DNA of 64,000 nt. It comes from Yponomeuta sedellus. Its lineage: Eukaryota > Arthropoda > Insecta > Lepidoptera > Yponomeutidae. The stretch lies in NCBI GenBank assembly GCA_934045075.1, contig OW203722.1, positions 23,791,379 through 23,855,378 on the forward strand, written 5' to 3'. Made by a program: the position numbers and the translations under genes. Shown here in pieces: positions 23,593 through 35,400 of the stretch (position 1 is the first letter of the stretch; each line of letters opens with the position of its first letter). The notes below the pieces were generated by a model. That model had not been told where the DNA came from and did not search any database. It saw only the letters and a list, made by a program, of their open reading frames with translations.

Positions 23593-24766
23593 TTTAGGAA
23601 TGCATTGAACAAATGACATGATATTCCACAACTTCGATAAGGGAAGAATAAATAAAAACTTTTCATTTAGTTAAAATAGTGTATTTCCAATGTCTACCTA
23701 TCGAAAAATGTTTTCAATAATGGCCGTATATAGTTATCAAGAATATTTTATTGTCAGTTTTTATACAAAAAAGAGGAATGACACATTACGAAGCGTTAAT
23801 TCTAAGGTAATTTCTTAAGAAAATATTAACAATATAAATGCAATGTCTCATACTGAAATAACATATGATTTTAAATGTATCACAAGAACTATTAGTAGCC
23901 ATAAGAATGTATATAAGTAGATATAATATCTTAGTTAAGATTCGACAATTAAATAAACACTAGAGATTCATACTGAGAAACAACTTTGGTATATAAGTAT
24001 CTATTAAATTATAGCAAATATTAATTATGTGTTATGTTATGACTTAAGACAGACAATATTCTATTATATACTTAATTTCATAAGTTTTAATTATTGGCAA
24101 GTTTAACGCTGAGACGAAGACATATTTATTAAGTATCTAAAGGTTAAATTAAACTTCCAATTCATTAAAGTAGGTATATGAAAAGCATCTAAAAATAAAA
24201 CTCCGATAAAATGTTGAAAGTTAACTCAGTAAGAAAATTAATACGTGCGGAATGAACCAAGCCGCGGGTTTCCTCACGATTTTTTTCCTGTTTTTGATGT
24301 GTTCTAGGCCGACTAAGCTGTCAGGATGGTAAAGGTGTTGGGCAAGCACTTAAAAAACAATCTCCCAAGCACTGCATGTAAGTGAATATCCCACTGGAAG
24401 CTGTATGAATCATCTCATTATGTAGAGGCAAAAGCCATTTTTTTTAACTAAGTAATAAATGCCAATTAACCTAGATATTACTTTTGTTAAAGCAAATATA
24501 ATGCTCGTAGCCGACCTGCTACTATTACCTAGCTTGTTATTCAATATCCGAACATGTGTACTGCATTTAAGACACATATTGATTGGGAATTAAGGCCTGA
24601 AATACGTAAGAATGGTCCATTGAAGGACTATCCACATTGCAAGTAGCTGGCACCATACGAACGCGACGATACAACCCAAAAATAAACCTTAACCGTTTCC
24701 CAGGCAATGGTATAATATTTCTCACCACAAATTGAATCTTATCACTTTGAAATAAAGTCCAAAACC

Positions 24767-24767
<1 letters not shown>

Positions 24768-24797
<30 letters not shown>

Positions 24798-25021
24798 CAT
24801 ACATACATACATACATACATACATACATACATACATACATACATACATACATACATACATACATACATACATACATACATACATACATACATACATACAT
24901 ACATACATACATACATACATACATACATACATACATACCTACCTACATACATACATACATACATACATACATACATACATACATACATACATACATACAT
25001 ACATACATACATACATACATA
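24768..25021. repeat. (TACA)n microsatellite, about 250 bp
   Basis: An almost pure ACAT/TACA tetranucleotide array, with one interruption near 24937-24944 (CCTACCTA). The minus-strand MYVC-repeat frames come from it and are not genes. Confidence 0.97.
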
Positions 25022-25155
25022 ACCTCACGCCTGTATCCCCTCGCGCGGAGGGGCAGGCAGAGACCAGGGCCTGCCACTTGCCACGATCCCGACAGATCAC
25101 CTTCGCTTCATCAACGTTCATAAGTCGTAGCATGCATGCACGCCGGTTCCGGGTT
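25022..25155 (+). repeat. Dispersed repeat H
   Basis: CTCACGCCTGTATCCCCTCG, then GATCACCTTCGCTTCATCAA and CACGCCGGTTCCGGGTTCC. It shares its second half with 7858-7945 and starts exactly where the microsatellite ends. Confidence 0.75.
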
Positions 25156-25171
25156 CCATAAAAATACCACT

Positions 25172-25325
25172 GCATTAAACGACGACTTCTGACAGCAGGC
25201 CCGCCACTGTCTTACAATCCTCCACCAATCCGGACTTGGCCCACGTGGTGGAGTATGGCGTAACCTTCCTGCGATGCAAGAAGACACCCCTGCCCCAGCA
25301 GTGGAAACATAAAAGGGTTGATATC
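25172..25325 (-). repeat. Dispersed repeat D, inverted partial
   Basis: It runs from ACTTCTGACAGCAGGCCCGC to CCCCAGCAGTGGAAACATAA. It is the proximal part of the D unit only. Confidence 0.8.
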
Positions 25326-26077
25326 GATACGACGCATATGGATCGCCATCCACCGAATTGGTGTGTTTAAACCTTAAGGCAGGTCCTCAAGGAGCAATTC
25401 CCATATAATCGCCGTTGCGTTTTATTTCCTAACGTATGACAAAATCGAGGCTACATAAAAAAAATGTCGGATCACAGCTAATCTTGGCCGATACGTTAAA
25501 TAAGAAGTTTATTTTCTGTCCACAAAATACATTCGGTATCGTTTGGTATACCAAACAAACATGATACAAAGCAACTGAATGCACTATTAAGACTGGGGCC
25601 TGAACTAGACCAAAAGATCTGTATGTTAGGTTTCCAGGCCTCCCATCTACAAAAGAAGCAGTATAATATTCGACGCGTCACCAGCACAAGATACACAGCA
25701 TTATACGATTGTAAGTATACACATATAAATATGTATTTCAAAAAATATATCTTAATGAAACATATAAAATAAGGGCATGCATGTACCTAACTTGGGTAAT
25801 ATTAATCTAGTATAGGAAGAGCGGCGCTTCCTGGCACAGGTGTCGATATACTTAATAGGAAGTCCCCAACATAGTGTAAAAATTAATTTTAAGTTACTAA
25901 CGAAATGAAATATTCTTACTTTATTTTGATTATAAGTCTTTTCATAGAAACTACACTCAACGCTATAATTTGATGTATTTTTTCCAACTCCTCCATTTGT
26001 GTCCTATAACCGCATTGGCAAAGTTTCATTGCGAAGCAGCAAGTCGTTTGTAAATAAAAACCAAACTATGGTTGTCT

Positions 26078-26175
26078 GGAAATCGCTCCTTAAGGCTCGG
26101 GAGGCTTTTAAAACGGCCCCTGGGATTTCCCCACAAAGGGGCCGTTTTAAAAGCCTCCCTCAAGGAGCGATTTCC
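26078..26175. repeat. Long hairpin, about 40-bp arms
   Basis: Left arm 26078-26121 and right arm 26137-26175 pair almost fully (GGAAATCGCTCCTT with AAGGAGCGATTTCC, and AGGCTTTTAAAACGGCCCCT with its complement). Related single-arm sequence occurs near 25390 and 27690, so this is probably a MITE family. Confidence 0.85.
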
Positions 26176-26224
26176 ATACAAACGTAGGTAGGTTGACCGC
26201 AATAAAACTTTACCAATACGTTTA

Positions 26225-26726
26225 GACGGAGTTTATAGTTCAGTCAGAGTTCTTAGTGCGAGTTTGACAGATCCAATCGAATAACTTTACTACCGCGTTA
26301 ATCGAGCATTGAGTAGTGAGTGTGAGTAAGTTAACCGTTCGAACTGGCAAAACGCTGTCACAGTACAACTCGCACTCGCGTTTATTCGTGTTTTGGCTGG
26401 TAAACGTGTTCACTTCTCAACGTAAACCATTACAACTCGCACTCATCAATTTTAATTTCCATACTTGTCGCTAGGTGGCGCTTCCTCGATGCCATAGAAA
26501 TATGAGTTAACGCGATCGAGTAGAAACGCTCGCACTAAGCACTCTGGTGTCAGTTCAGTCCGTGACCTTTATCAAGCTCGGATTGATGCCAGACTGATGA
26601 AGCATCAAAATATTCGAATATCCGTCAGTCTGGTCCATCAGTCCACTGAATAGACAATCAGTCTGCCGTCAGTCTAACCAGACAGATGGAATTGACTGAC
26701 GTCAGACTGAACGTGTAAACTCCGAC
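26225..26726. mobile_element. MITE-like element with another MITE inside
   Basis: The ends are inverted: GACGGAGTTTATAGTTCAGT on the left and ACGTGTAAACTCCGAC on the right. A relative lies at 28738-29093 and shares the interior CAGACTGATGAAGCATCAAA. This copy holds an extra 300-bp segment at 26246-26545. Confidence 0.75.
26246..26545. mobile_element. Nested MITE, about 300 bp
   Basis: The ends AGAGTTCTTAGTGCGAG and CTCGCACTAAGCACTCT are imperfect inverted repeats. The segment interrupts the outer element's CAGTC/TGGTGTCAG terminal region and is absent from the related copy at 28738. Confidence 0.7.
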
Positions 26727-27472
26727 TAATGGTGCTCCCACATTGCCGTTAGAAAATGTTTGTAAACATTTTCTAACATAAAAACATTTACACTATTTTT
26801 ATTTTTAATGCACTAACCCGTGCTAAGGAACAATTGCAATTGCATAAGGTGCAATTTGCTTAAGTCAGATGTCGCTGCCTGTACGTAATACAGAGAATAT
26901 TGTAAAGAGGTTCGAAATTTCACTGATGCCGTGAGTCGCCCATTGGCTCAATTGGTAGAGCGCTGGTACGGATAGCCAGAGGTTGCGGGTTCCAATCCCG
27001 GCATGGGTGAAATTTTTAGCCTCTAAATAGGTTTTTAAATAAAAACATTTACTAACAAATGTTGTCAATTGTTACATTTTGTTAGGAACTATGTTATAAG
27101 TGCTCCTACACTAATAGAAAATGTTTACTTATGTTTACTAACATTTTATACTCGTAACATTTAATCTGGTGTTGGCTCGCAGTTTGGTTAGCGTTCTGAG
27201 GGCGTCTACACGAAAATGGAAGAGGATTTGCTCTTCCCCTCGCATCCCCGACTCACCGCATACCCCACTATCACCTTTATTAAAGGTTCACAAACAAAAG
27301 GTAACACATGTTTAATTTTGTGATAATTTGTTTTGTTATAATTTGTTGACTTAACGTTAGTAAACATTTTCTAACATGAAAACATTTTTTAACATTTGTG
27401 ATTAAATGTTTGCTAACAAATGTTTACTAACGTAACTAAACATTTTCTGACGGCAATGTGGGAGCACCATTA
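26727..27472. mobile_element. DNA transposon derivative with 35-bp TIRs
   Basis: TAATGGTGCTCCCACATTGC at the left end and its complement at the right end give 35-bp terminal inverted repeats with one mismatch. The remainder is AT-rich ACATTTTCTAAC-type sequence without an ORF. A SINE-A is inserted at 26791. The element abuts the previous MITE with no spacer. Confidence 0.8.
26791..27038 (+). repeat. Complete SINE-A with 13-bp target duplication
   Basis: It is flanked by ATAAAAACATTTA at 26778-26790 and 27039-27051. The tRNA-like head lies at about 26935-27010 with A box TGGCTCAATTGGTAGAGC and B box GGTTCCAATCC, and the 3' end is GCCTCTAAATAGGTTTTTAA. The first 45 nt are an inverted copy of the usual tail (GCACTAACCCGTGCTAAGGA), so the 5' end is inverted. 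This insertion defines the family ends. Confidence 0.9.
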
Positions 27473-28216
27473 GAGACACGCATCAATTTGGGCACTTCGT
27501 TACAACTGAAAATAACAGAAAAAAAGAAATTAGAGCCTAAACCTCTACTCTACAAACTATTCACAGCGCCATAATTTCTTTTTGATTTATATTCTTCGGA
27601 TTTTTATATTCATTTATATTCAAGCCTCGATTTGTGTCCTGGCAACGTATTGGCAAAGTTTCGTTTATAGATAAAAACTAACCTACATTTGTATGGGAAT
27701 TGCTCCTTGAGGTGTCGCCTTAAATCGTACCGTGGACAGCCCTTAAATCGATATAATAAGATTTGTACCATGTTGGCAGTGTCCCTTATCAGATACATCT
27801 ATGGATAAACCTATCACTGGTAATGAACTCTGTAATTCATGGACAGGACAATATTGCCTTCTACATCGTAAGAGTATAGTTACTCAGTCCCTTTGTTAAT
27901 TTAAACGTGCTATACTGACACTAATTATTTATTTTATTTTTTCATAAGTACTAGCACTGTCTCACTATAAAATTACCGTCTCAAAAAAAAGTATTTTTAC
28001 AATAAGCTACTTTAAATAAAAAATGTTTTTTTATTAAGTTTCATTTGAAATATCAAATTTGTACAGTTTCTTTATACAATACACTGCCTCATCATAAAAT
28101 TACTGCCTCAAAAATAAGTTTTATTTTTCAACGGATTTTCTCTTTAAAGTTTCGTTTTTAAATATCGACGCTTACGTCTGTCAAGTCAGCGAACAACCTG
28201 CCGTCCCCTTCCCGCC

Positions 28217-29370
28217 TCAGAACTCGTCGTGTCTCGCCAGCGCCTCGCCGAAGTCGGTGGCCTGCGAGCCGACGAATAGGTCATACTTTTCGAGGATCTC
28301 GCCCTTGGTCAGCCGCTCGTCGGCGTCGGCGTCGGCCTCGAAGATCAGGTGCCGGGCTTCGGCCTCGGCGTGGTCGAACTCCGGCGGCGCGATCCAGTCC
28401 TTCACTTCGCGCTCGTCCATGAAGCCGTCCTTGTTGGAGTCCCTGTTTTGAGTGGGATTCGCGTTTACGGGCTGTGCTGGCTTTAGGCAATAATGCGGAC
28501 TTTACAGAAAAACTTTTGCCTCAAAAAATATTCTGGTAAAAAAAAAAAGCTTTTTTTTTGAGAAAAAAAGCGTTCAAATAAATAAACCTTTCTCTTTGTT
28601 ACTTTCTATCTCTTACGATCTCTCTCTCTTTCTCTCCGTATCTCTCTTTATCTCTCTGGCTCTTTCTATCTCTCTTTATCTATCCCGTCCATCACCTCGC
28701 GCTGTCCATGTAGCCGTCCTTATTGGAGTCCCTGTTTGACGGAGTTCACACGTTCAGTCTGGCGTCAGTTCAGTCCGTGACCTTGATCAAGCTTGGATTG
28801 GTGTCAGACTGATGAAGCATCAAAATATTCGAATGACTACGGCCCGAAGGCAGCGGCTTTCACTTTCATGTTGCATTGTACTTTGACATTCAGCAAATAG
28901 AATGTAAATTCTTTACGTTGAAATAAATAAATTGAATTATCCATCAGTCTGGTCCATCCTTAATGCTGTAAGAATTTGTATGACATAAAATAATTAAAAT
29001 AAAATCAGTCCACTGAATAGACAATCAGTCTGCCGTCATTCTAACCAGACTGATGGAATTGACTGACGCCATACTGAACGTGTAAATTCCGTCTTTCAGT
29101 TGGGAATAACACGTTTATGGGCTGTGCTGACTTGAAGAAAAAGTTTTTCTGGTGGCATGAGAAAAAAGCGTCCAAATGTATCCACGTTTCTATTTATCAC
29201 GCTCTCTCTAGCTCTCTCACTCTGTCTGTCTGTCTCTCTTTATCTCTTTCACTCTATATTTCAGTATCTCAGGTTGTCTGGAAGAAATTGCTTTTAGCAA
29301 TAAGGCCACCAATTGTACTATGTACCATGTAATTATTTTGTTGTTTTTCCAGTATAAATAAATATCTCCC

Positions 29371-29404
<34 letters not shown>

Positions 29405-32400
29405 GATATCTATCGAATCTCGACGACCTCTGTGGCGTAGCGGCAACGCATCTGCCTCCCACGCAAGAGGTCCCGGGTTCGAACCCCGGCTGGGGACAAA
29501 ATAAAAACCCGCAGGTCTTGCATGTTTACATATTTTTGATGTCGCTGTTTCTGTTTTCCACGGCACAGAGTATCCTAGTGTGGGGCCAGAAGCAATGTAT
29601 TTGCCTGTATGTAAATGTTATGTTGTTATTGTTATGTTATATCTTTATCTATCTATGTCTCTATATATCTCTCTCTGTCTTTCCATCTCTCTGCCGGTCT
29701 CTCACCTGTATCCGGTGAACTGTTCCCGCTCCTGCTTGACCCAGTCGGGCTCCTCCTCTCCGTCCTCCTTGCTGTACATATCCCCAATGTACTCCTCTAC
29801 GGACACTTTGCCATCCTGAAAACAGGGCACATACATGAGCATAATAATAATACCACAGGAACTAGGGCAAGTGATCGTTTAGTGTGGTGGCAGTTATTAT
29901 CGTGGGGAAATTGTTATTATACTATTTTTATTTTTAATGCACTAACCCATGCTAAGGTCAATTTTAAAAACCTATTTAGAGACTCGGGGCTGTAAGTGAT
30001 GCAATTTACTTCAGCCAGATGTCGCTGCCTGTACGTAATACAGAGAATAGTGTAAAGAGGTTCGAAATTTCACTAATGCCGGTGAGTCGCCCATTAGCTC
30101 AGTTGGAAAGAGCGCTGGCACGGATAGCCAGAGGTCGCGGGTTCGAATCCCGGCATGGGTGGAATTTATAGCCTCTAAATAGGTTTTTGAAATTGTTATT
30201 GTTACGGGCTAGGGTTCTAGATCTGGAGGTAAAACGCCAATGACAACTTCTTAGGATTTATTCACGCAGGGTCGGGTCTGTACATTATTATTATCATAAC
30301 ATGCATACTGGTGGTTGCGGTACATTTGTACAAGTGGCTGATTCTGGGTGTGTTTCCATGTTTGGGATGTCCTTGCCTGGTTACCATAGCACAGGTATCA
30401 GTTTGTGACCAAGACAAGTGATTGTATTGTATGGGAGTTACAGATAATCCTATGGTGGTTACCATAGGTATCAGTTTGGGACTAGGGGGGTCTTTAATGC
30501 ATAGTTGTTCAAAAGAATCATATTAGTCCGGTAGTTGTCGTTTCATTCACACTATCGGTAGTCTAATGGCAAACCAATCGCATTGCAATGGTATAACCCG
30601 TGCTACTTAACTCGGCGCCTCGCGCGATTGGATCTTCGCGAGAGATGCCTATTTAATTTGCGCGAGTTACACCCCTGGAATTACATTGTAATACTATTAC
30701 TTTGCAGACTATCAAATTGGGGCAAATAACAAGCATTCTATTGAAAAACTACGTAAGTATTAGACTCTAGGACCTGGACCAGTGATTGTACTATGTGGAA
30801 GTTACAGATGGGAAATAAATGGTTATTCATTCGTTCATTCATTCGTTCGTTCGTTCATTTATTCATTCATTCGTTCGTTCGTTCGTTCGTTCGTTCGTTC
30901 GTTCGTTCGTTCGTTCGTTCGTTCGTTCGTTCGTTCGTTCGTTCATTCATTAATTCATTCATTCATTCAGATAGTCCTACGGTTACAAGAAACCTGGGAA
31001 CCATCTCTATGTCTGGTTCACTCCATCCGCCTCTGTCTCACCTTATTAGTATCGATGTCCTCCATAGTCTCTAATACGACAACATCGCGCATGTGCTGAT
31101 GGTCCTCAGGGTGAAGGAATGCCGCGAACTCTGTACGGTTGAGCTGGTCGTTCTCATCGGCGTCTAGGGAACATAAAGGTAGTGTAATCAATAAAATATT
31201 CATCATCAACCCATTATGTCCCCACCGAGGGGCACGGGTCTCTTCCCTCAGGAAGGTATAGGGCATACTCCACACGGGGCCCTAGTCCGGATTGGTGGAG
31301 GCTTACAAGACTAGCGGCTGGTCTTACTGACAGAAGTTTTCAAGCCGCCCTAAGGCCTCTGACTTGGCATAACAACTGCTATCTATCAACGGCAGCCGGC
31401 ACCAACTGCTTAACGTGCCTTGCAAAGCGCGGAACTGCACGGGAAAATGTCACAAACGATAGTCATCCATGCACTTGTGTTGCTTAAAATTCGTGATCGT
31501 TTAAGATCTCTCAGGCAGCCGGGCCTACGAGCGATTCAATAATAAAACATTAGAGTTTTAACTATCTTAGAGTTTGGCTTGAAAACAGGTTAACGTAACA
31601 AAAAGCATTATCCCACGAGAACGCTTTACTAGGATATCAAGTATCCTGTCTGTTTCCAACATTATTACTTTTCTTTATTAAAAACTACGAATAGGAAAAA
31701 ATATATTTGAATCGAAGCGCTCGTGGCTTAGGCGAACCGAGTGATTGGAATCAATCACTTGGTTAAGCAACAACAGCCGCGGTCAGGAATAGGATGGGTG
31801 AGCGTCCCGTGACTACCGCTAGTGGCATGTTTCCGAGGGCTTCCGTGCTTCGCAAGGCACGTTAAGCCGTTGGTACCGGCTGTCATATAATGGCAGTCGT
31901 TAAGCCATGTCAGAGGCCTTATGGGCGGCTTGATAACTTCTGTCAGTAAGGCCCGCCACTGTCTTAGAGTCCTCCACCAACCCGGACTTGGCCCCCGTGG
32001 TGGAGTATGGCCTAACCTTTCTGCGATGCAGGAAGAGACCCGTGCCCCAGCAGTGGGGACATACAAGGGTTGATAACGATATTTGAATTGAAAGGCTCGC
32101 TCATCTTCTTCGCAAGAGATGTCTATTTATTTGCTCTGGTTATAGCATTGAATGGCGATGTACTGCTATTGTAGAATACCAAATAGACCAGTCAGCAACG
32201 ACTGTCGTGCTTATATAATTCTATTGAAAATCTAGGTGTATATCAAACTCTCTCTCTCTCTCTCTCTGAGCAATAAATTTTAAGAAGGCCTGTGCCCTGC
32301 AGTGGGACCTACATAGGCTAAATTATATGATCTTTAAAGACTAGTCTTTTAAAAATATATCAAAACTATGAGAACCCCTAAGCTCGAGTATATCGCCTTT

Positions 32401-35400
32401 CAACATACCTGCGTAGGCCCAGCGTCTGCGGTCCCGTTTCAGCAGATTGTTGTAGGTGAAACCCTCGCTGTTGGGCTTATTCTTCTCAGCAGGGTCCATC
32501 TCGTCTATAAAGCCGTAGACATCGTTCTTGTATTTCTGGAAACAACTCAAAGGTGAAGTGATGCTTCAATTTTCAGACCCTGGATTTACCCTAGGAATGC
32601 GTGACAAAATACACATCGATATCGACCCTGGTATGTCCCCATTGCTGGGGCACGGGTCTCTTCCTGCAGCGCAGGAAGGTTAGGTTAGGCCATAGGGGCC
32701 AAACCACGGGGGCCAAGTCCGGGTTGGTGGTTAATTATTTTAGAAACCCACTACAGCTTCAATCAAATAGGTTGTTTTACTAACGGCATACCGATTCGAA
32801 GTGGGTCAGGGGGTCCACGAGGTCAACGATATGAATGAATGACCTAAAAGAAGCAAACTATGTGATAGTATTGCTTTATGAATGTTAAAGATTTCGATCA
32901 ACAGAACAGACGATGAAATCGTCTCACCAAGCCATGGAGTCCCTTTTCTTCAAACCTTATTTTAGTTACAGATATTTTTTTTAAAAACCGTCTGTTATTT
33001 TAAATGAAATATTTGTATGCATAATTCATTTTAAGTCAGCTTTTGTCTACATGTGCAGAAATCGTCGATAGAAATCTATAATATAAAAATTAATCGCTGA
33101 ATGTGTTGCTGTTTTGTGAATGCTGATTTCGCTAATTCTTTTTTTAGAATATTCCTTGAAGTACGAGGATGGTTCTTACGGAGAGAAAAATAAAAAAAAA
33201 ATCAAGAATCGACTGTTAGGGGGCACGAAGTTCGCTGGGTCAGCTAGTTATTAATAAATTTTACCTAATAAATAATCGCGATTAGACCCGTTTAATATAT
33301 AACTATGTATGAGTATCGCGAATCATTAAGATATACTAGAAATTATTAAAATTGAAAAAACAATAACGTCGAACACAAAGTTGTAGGTGCTTGTTTTAGG
33401 TCATTCATTCATATCATTAAAAGGAGACTGAATGAACTGCATTATTATTTCTTAGGAACTTGGCGTCCTTTATGATCTATAAACTGTCCTTAAATTACAG
33501 GTTAGCAGGACATTATTTGTAACTAATACCGCTCCACGTTCTGCTAGATGTGCCACCGCTGTGTGTACCGGATCCAGCCCCTCTATCTCGTTCTTGCATG
33601 CGGACTATCTATTTGTCTATCTTTCTCTCCCTTCAGGAGATGGATTCATCGGAGCAGAGGGTGTAATGCCGCTAGTGGCGCACTATGACCTGCTTGATAT
33701 ACCGCTGCTGTGTGTACCGGGTCCAGTCCCTCAGTCTTTCTCTTACCTCTCACTCTGTGAACTATATATTAGTCTCTCCTAACATATCACGAATAACTTT
33801 CTTAATTCACACCCAATGATTTAATAGGAAGTCCGGAAAACTTACTCTTCCACGTCCAATATTTTCCTCATCATTTTGGACAACAAGAAAAAGTTCTTCA
33901 AAATCTACGTAGGTTTAGTAACTCTATATTTCTTTCTCTCACCTCCCAGGAGATGGATTCATCGGAGCCGAGGGTGTGCTGCCGCCAGTGCCGCTCCACG
34001 TCCTGCTCTATGTACCGCCGCTGCGTGTACCGGATCCAGTCCTTCAGCTCCACGAGGGTCACGAAGCCGTCGGAGTCTGCGTCTATCTTGTCTGCGATTA
34101 TGCTGGAAGTTCGGAGAGGCGAAATTTATTTATAACTAGCTGACCCAGCGAACTTCGTACCGCCTAACATCGATTTTTTTTTTTTATTTTTCTCTCCGTA
34201 TGAACCATCCTCATACGTCAAGGAACATTCTAAAAAAGGAATTAGCGAACTCGGTTCAGCTGCTCTCGAGATTTGCGCTTACCAACACATTCGGCGATTC
34301 ATTTTTATATTATAGAGAAGATGTTGTTTGAATTTATAATGTATGAAATGATATTAAATGGTGTTCCATACATTTTAATATCATTTTTTTTTATTTTCCG
34401 CGATATCAAAGTTTTTCTTATATTAAGCCATTACACACCATGTAGGTCACTGACACGGTCTGACCTCATCCTGCCTTAGCATTTTCGCGTTTAACGTTTG
34501 ACTTAACGTGTTAAAAGTCGATTGTATTGATGAGTAGATTTGACATGTATGTATATATAAGAATTTTATTTCATCCTATATAGATAAACTTTAATCAGCA
34601 ACATTCCTGGAGTACATCTTCATTGACACCAAAAAAGAGTTCAGTATTTTATTAACTAGATGTGTTGGCAGCGGCACGGAAAACAGATAAGGGGGACACT
34701 GACCCTTGATGATTTCAGAGGTAAATCAAGATGCCAGCTGAACGAAGCATGTGCTCAATTGATTCAATCACTCAACGAGGCTCGGCTGAAATTGTACGTC
34801 ACTACCACATATCTAATTGAACCCAAAACATTATGTGCGAAAATAATCAATCCTTTACAGATAGAGTTTACAGCTGGTTTATGGCATACCTTCCTGTTAT
34901 AAAGCAGCTTTAAGTCCGTGCCAAAGTGTTATTTACAAAAGAAAAAGATCCTTAAAACACTTCATAAATGCTAAGACTTGTTAGCCTTGTTGGTACGACA
35001 TCTTTGATGTATAACTCGCTGCTACGCCTGCATTAGAAATTATCCAACGAGAATGCAGTTATCAAGTATATATATATACCAGGATATCAAGTATCTTATG
35101 TCTCAATCCAGATCTTTGTCTATTTGTACGCCAAGTATCATTAAAATCCGTTCATCTGTAATTGCGTGATTGAGCAAGAAACTTCTTTACAAACTTTCAC
35201 ATTTATAGGTAATCTTAGTAGGATTGTTTGTATACATAGTCGTATAAAAAATAATGGGTGTATTTTTTCTCTTATCGCGGTATTAAAGTCTTTCTGTGAG
35301 TGCTTGGTTTTTTTTTTTGCTTCTTTGAATGCCAATGTTGGACTACATTGTTACTAAGTACAAGATTTAGTATAGATTCTGCTTGCAAAGTATAATGCCG

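Larger units (their letters stand above)
21610..24765. other. Intergenic DNA with SINEs, no gene
   Basis: Only repeats are recognised here: a SINE-B-like piece, a D repeat and two SINE-A copies. The stretch 23600-24765 is AT-rich and shows nothing else. Confidence 0.55.

Noticed and set aside
24567..25012. Minus-strand frames made of MYVC repeats
   Set aside because: They are translations of the TACA tetranucleotide array, which is open in several frames at once.
24768..25021. Possible CRISPR-like array
   Set aside because: A 4-bp simple repeat with no spacers, in an animal genome.
26935..27010. tRNA gene
   Set aside because: It has A and B boxes, but the anticodon loop lacks the conserved T33 and the same sequence recurs inside SINE-A copies with tails.
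28257..28490. Frames overlapping calumenin exon 6 on both strands
   Set aside because: GC-rich coding DNA leaves other frames open; only the minus frame ending HDEF matches the family.
29425..29500. tRNA gene in SINE-B
   Set aside because: The tRNA-like head is attached to a body shared with 6335-6525 and does not form a clean acceptor stem.
30782..31099. Frames rich in FVRS repeats
   Set aside because: Translation of the TTCG microsatellite in calumenin intron 4.
33633..33735. Alternative calumenin exon 2
   Set aside because: It contains an in-frame TAG and has lost the 5' EF-hand part.
34660..34902. 80-residue ORF in calumenin intron 1
   Set aside because: No recognisable family and no supporting splice signals.
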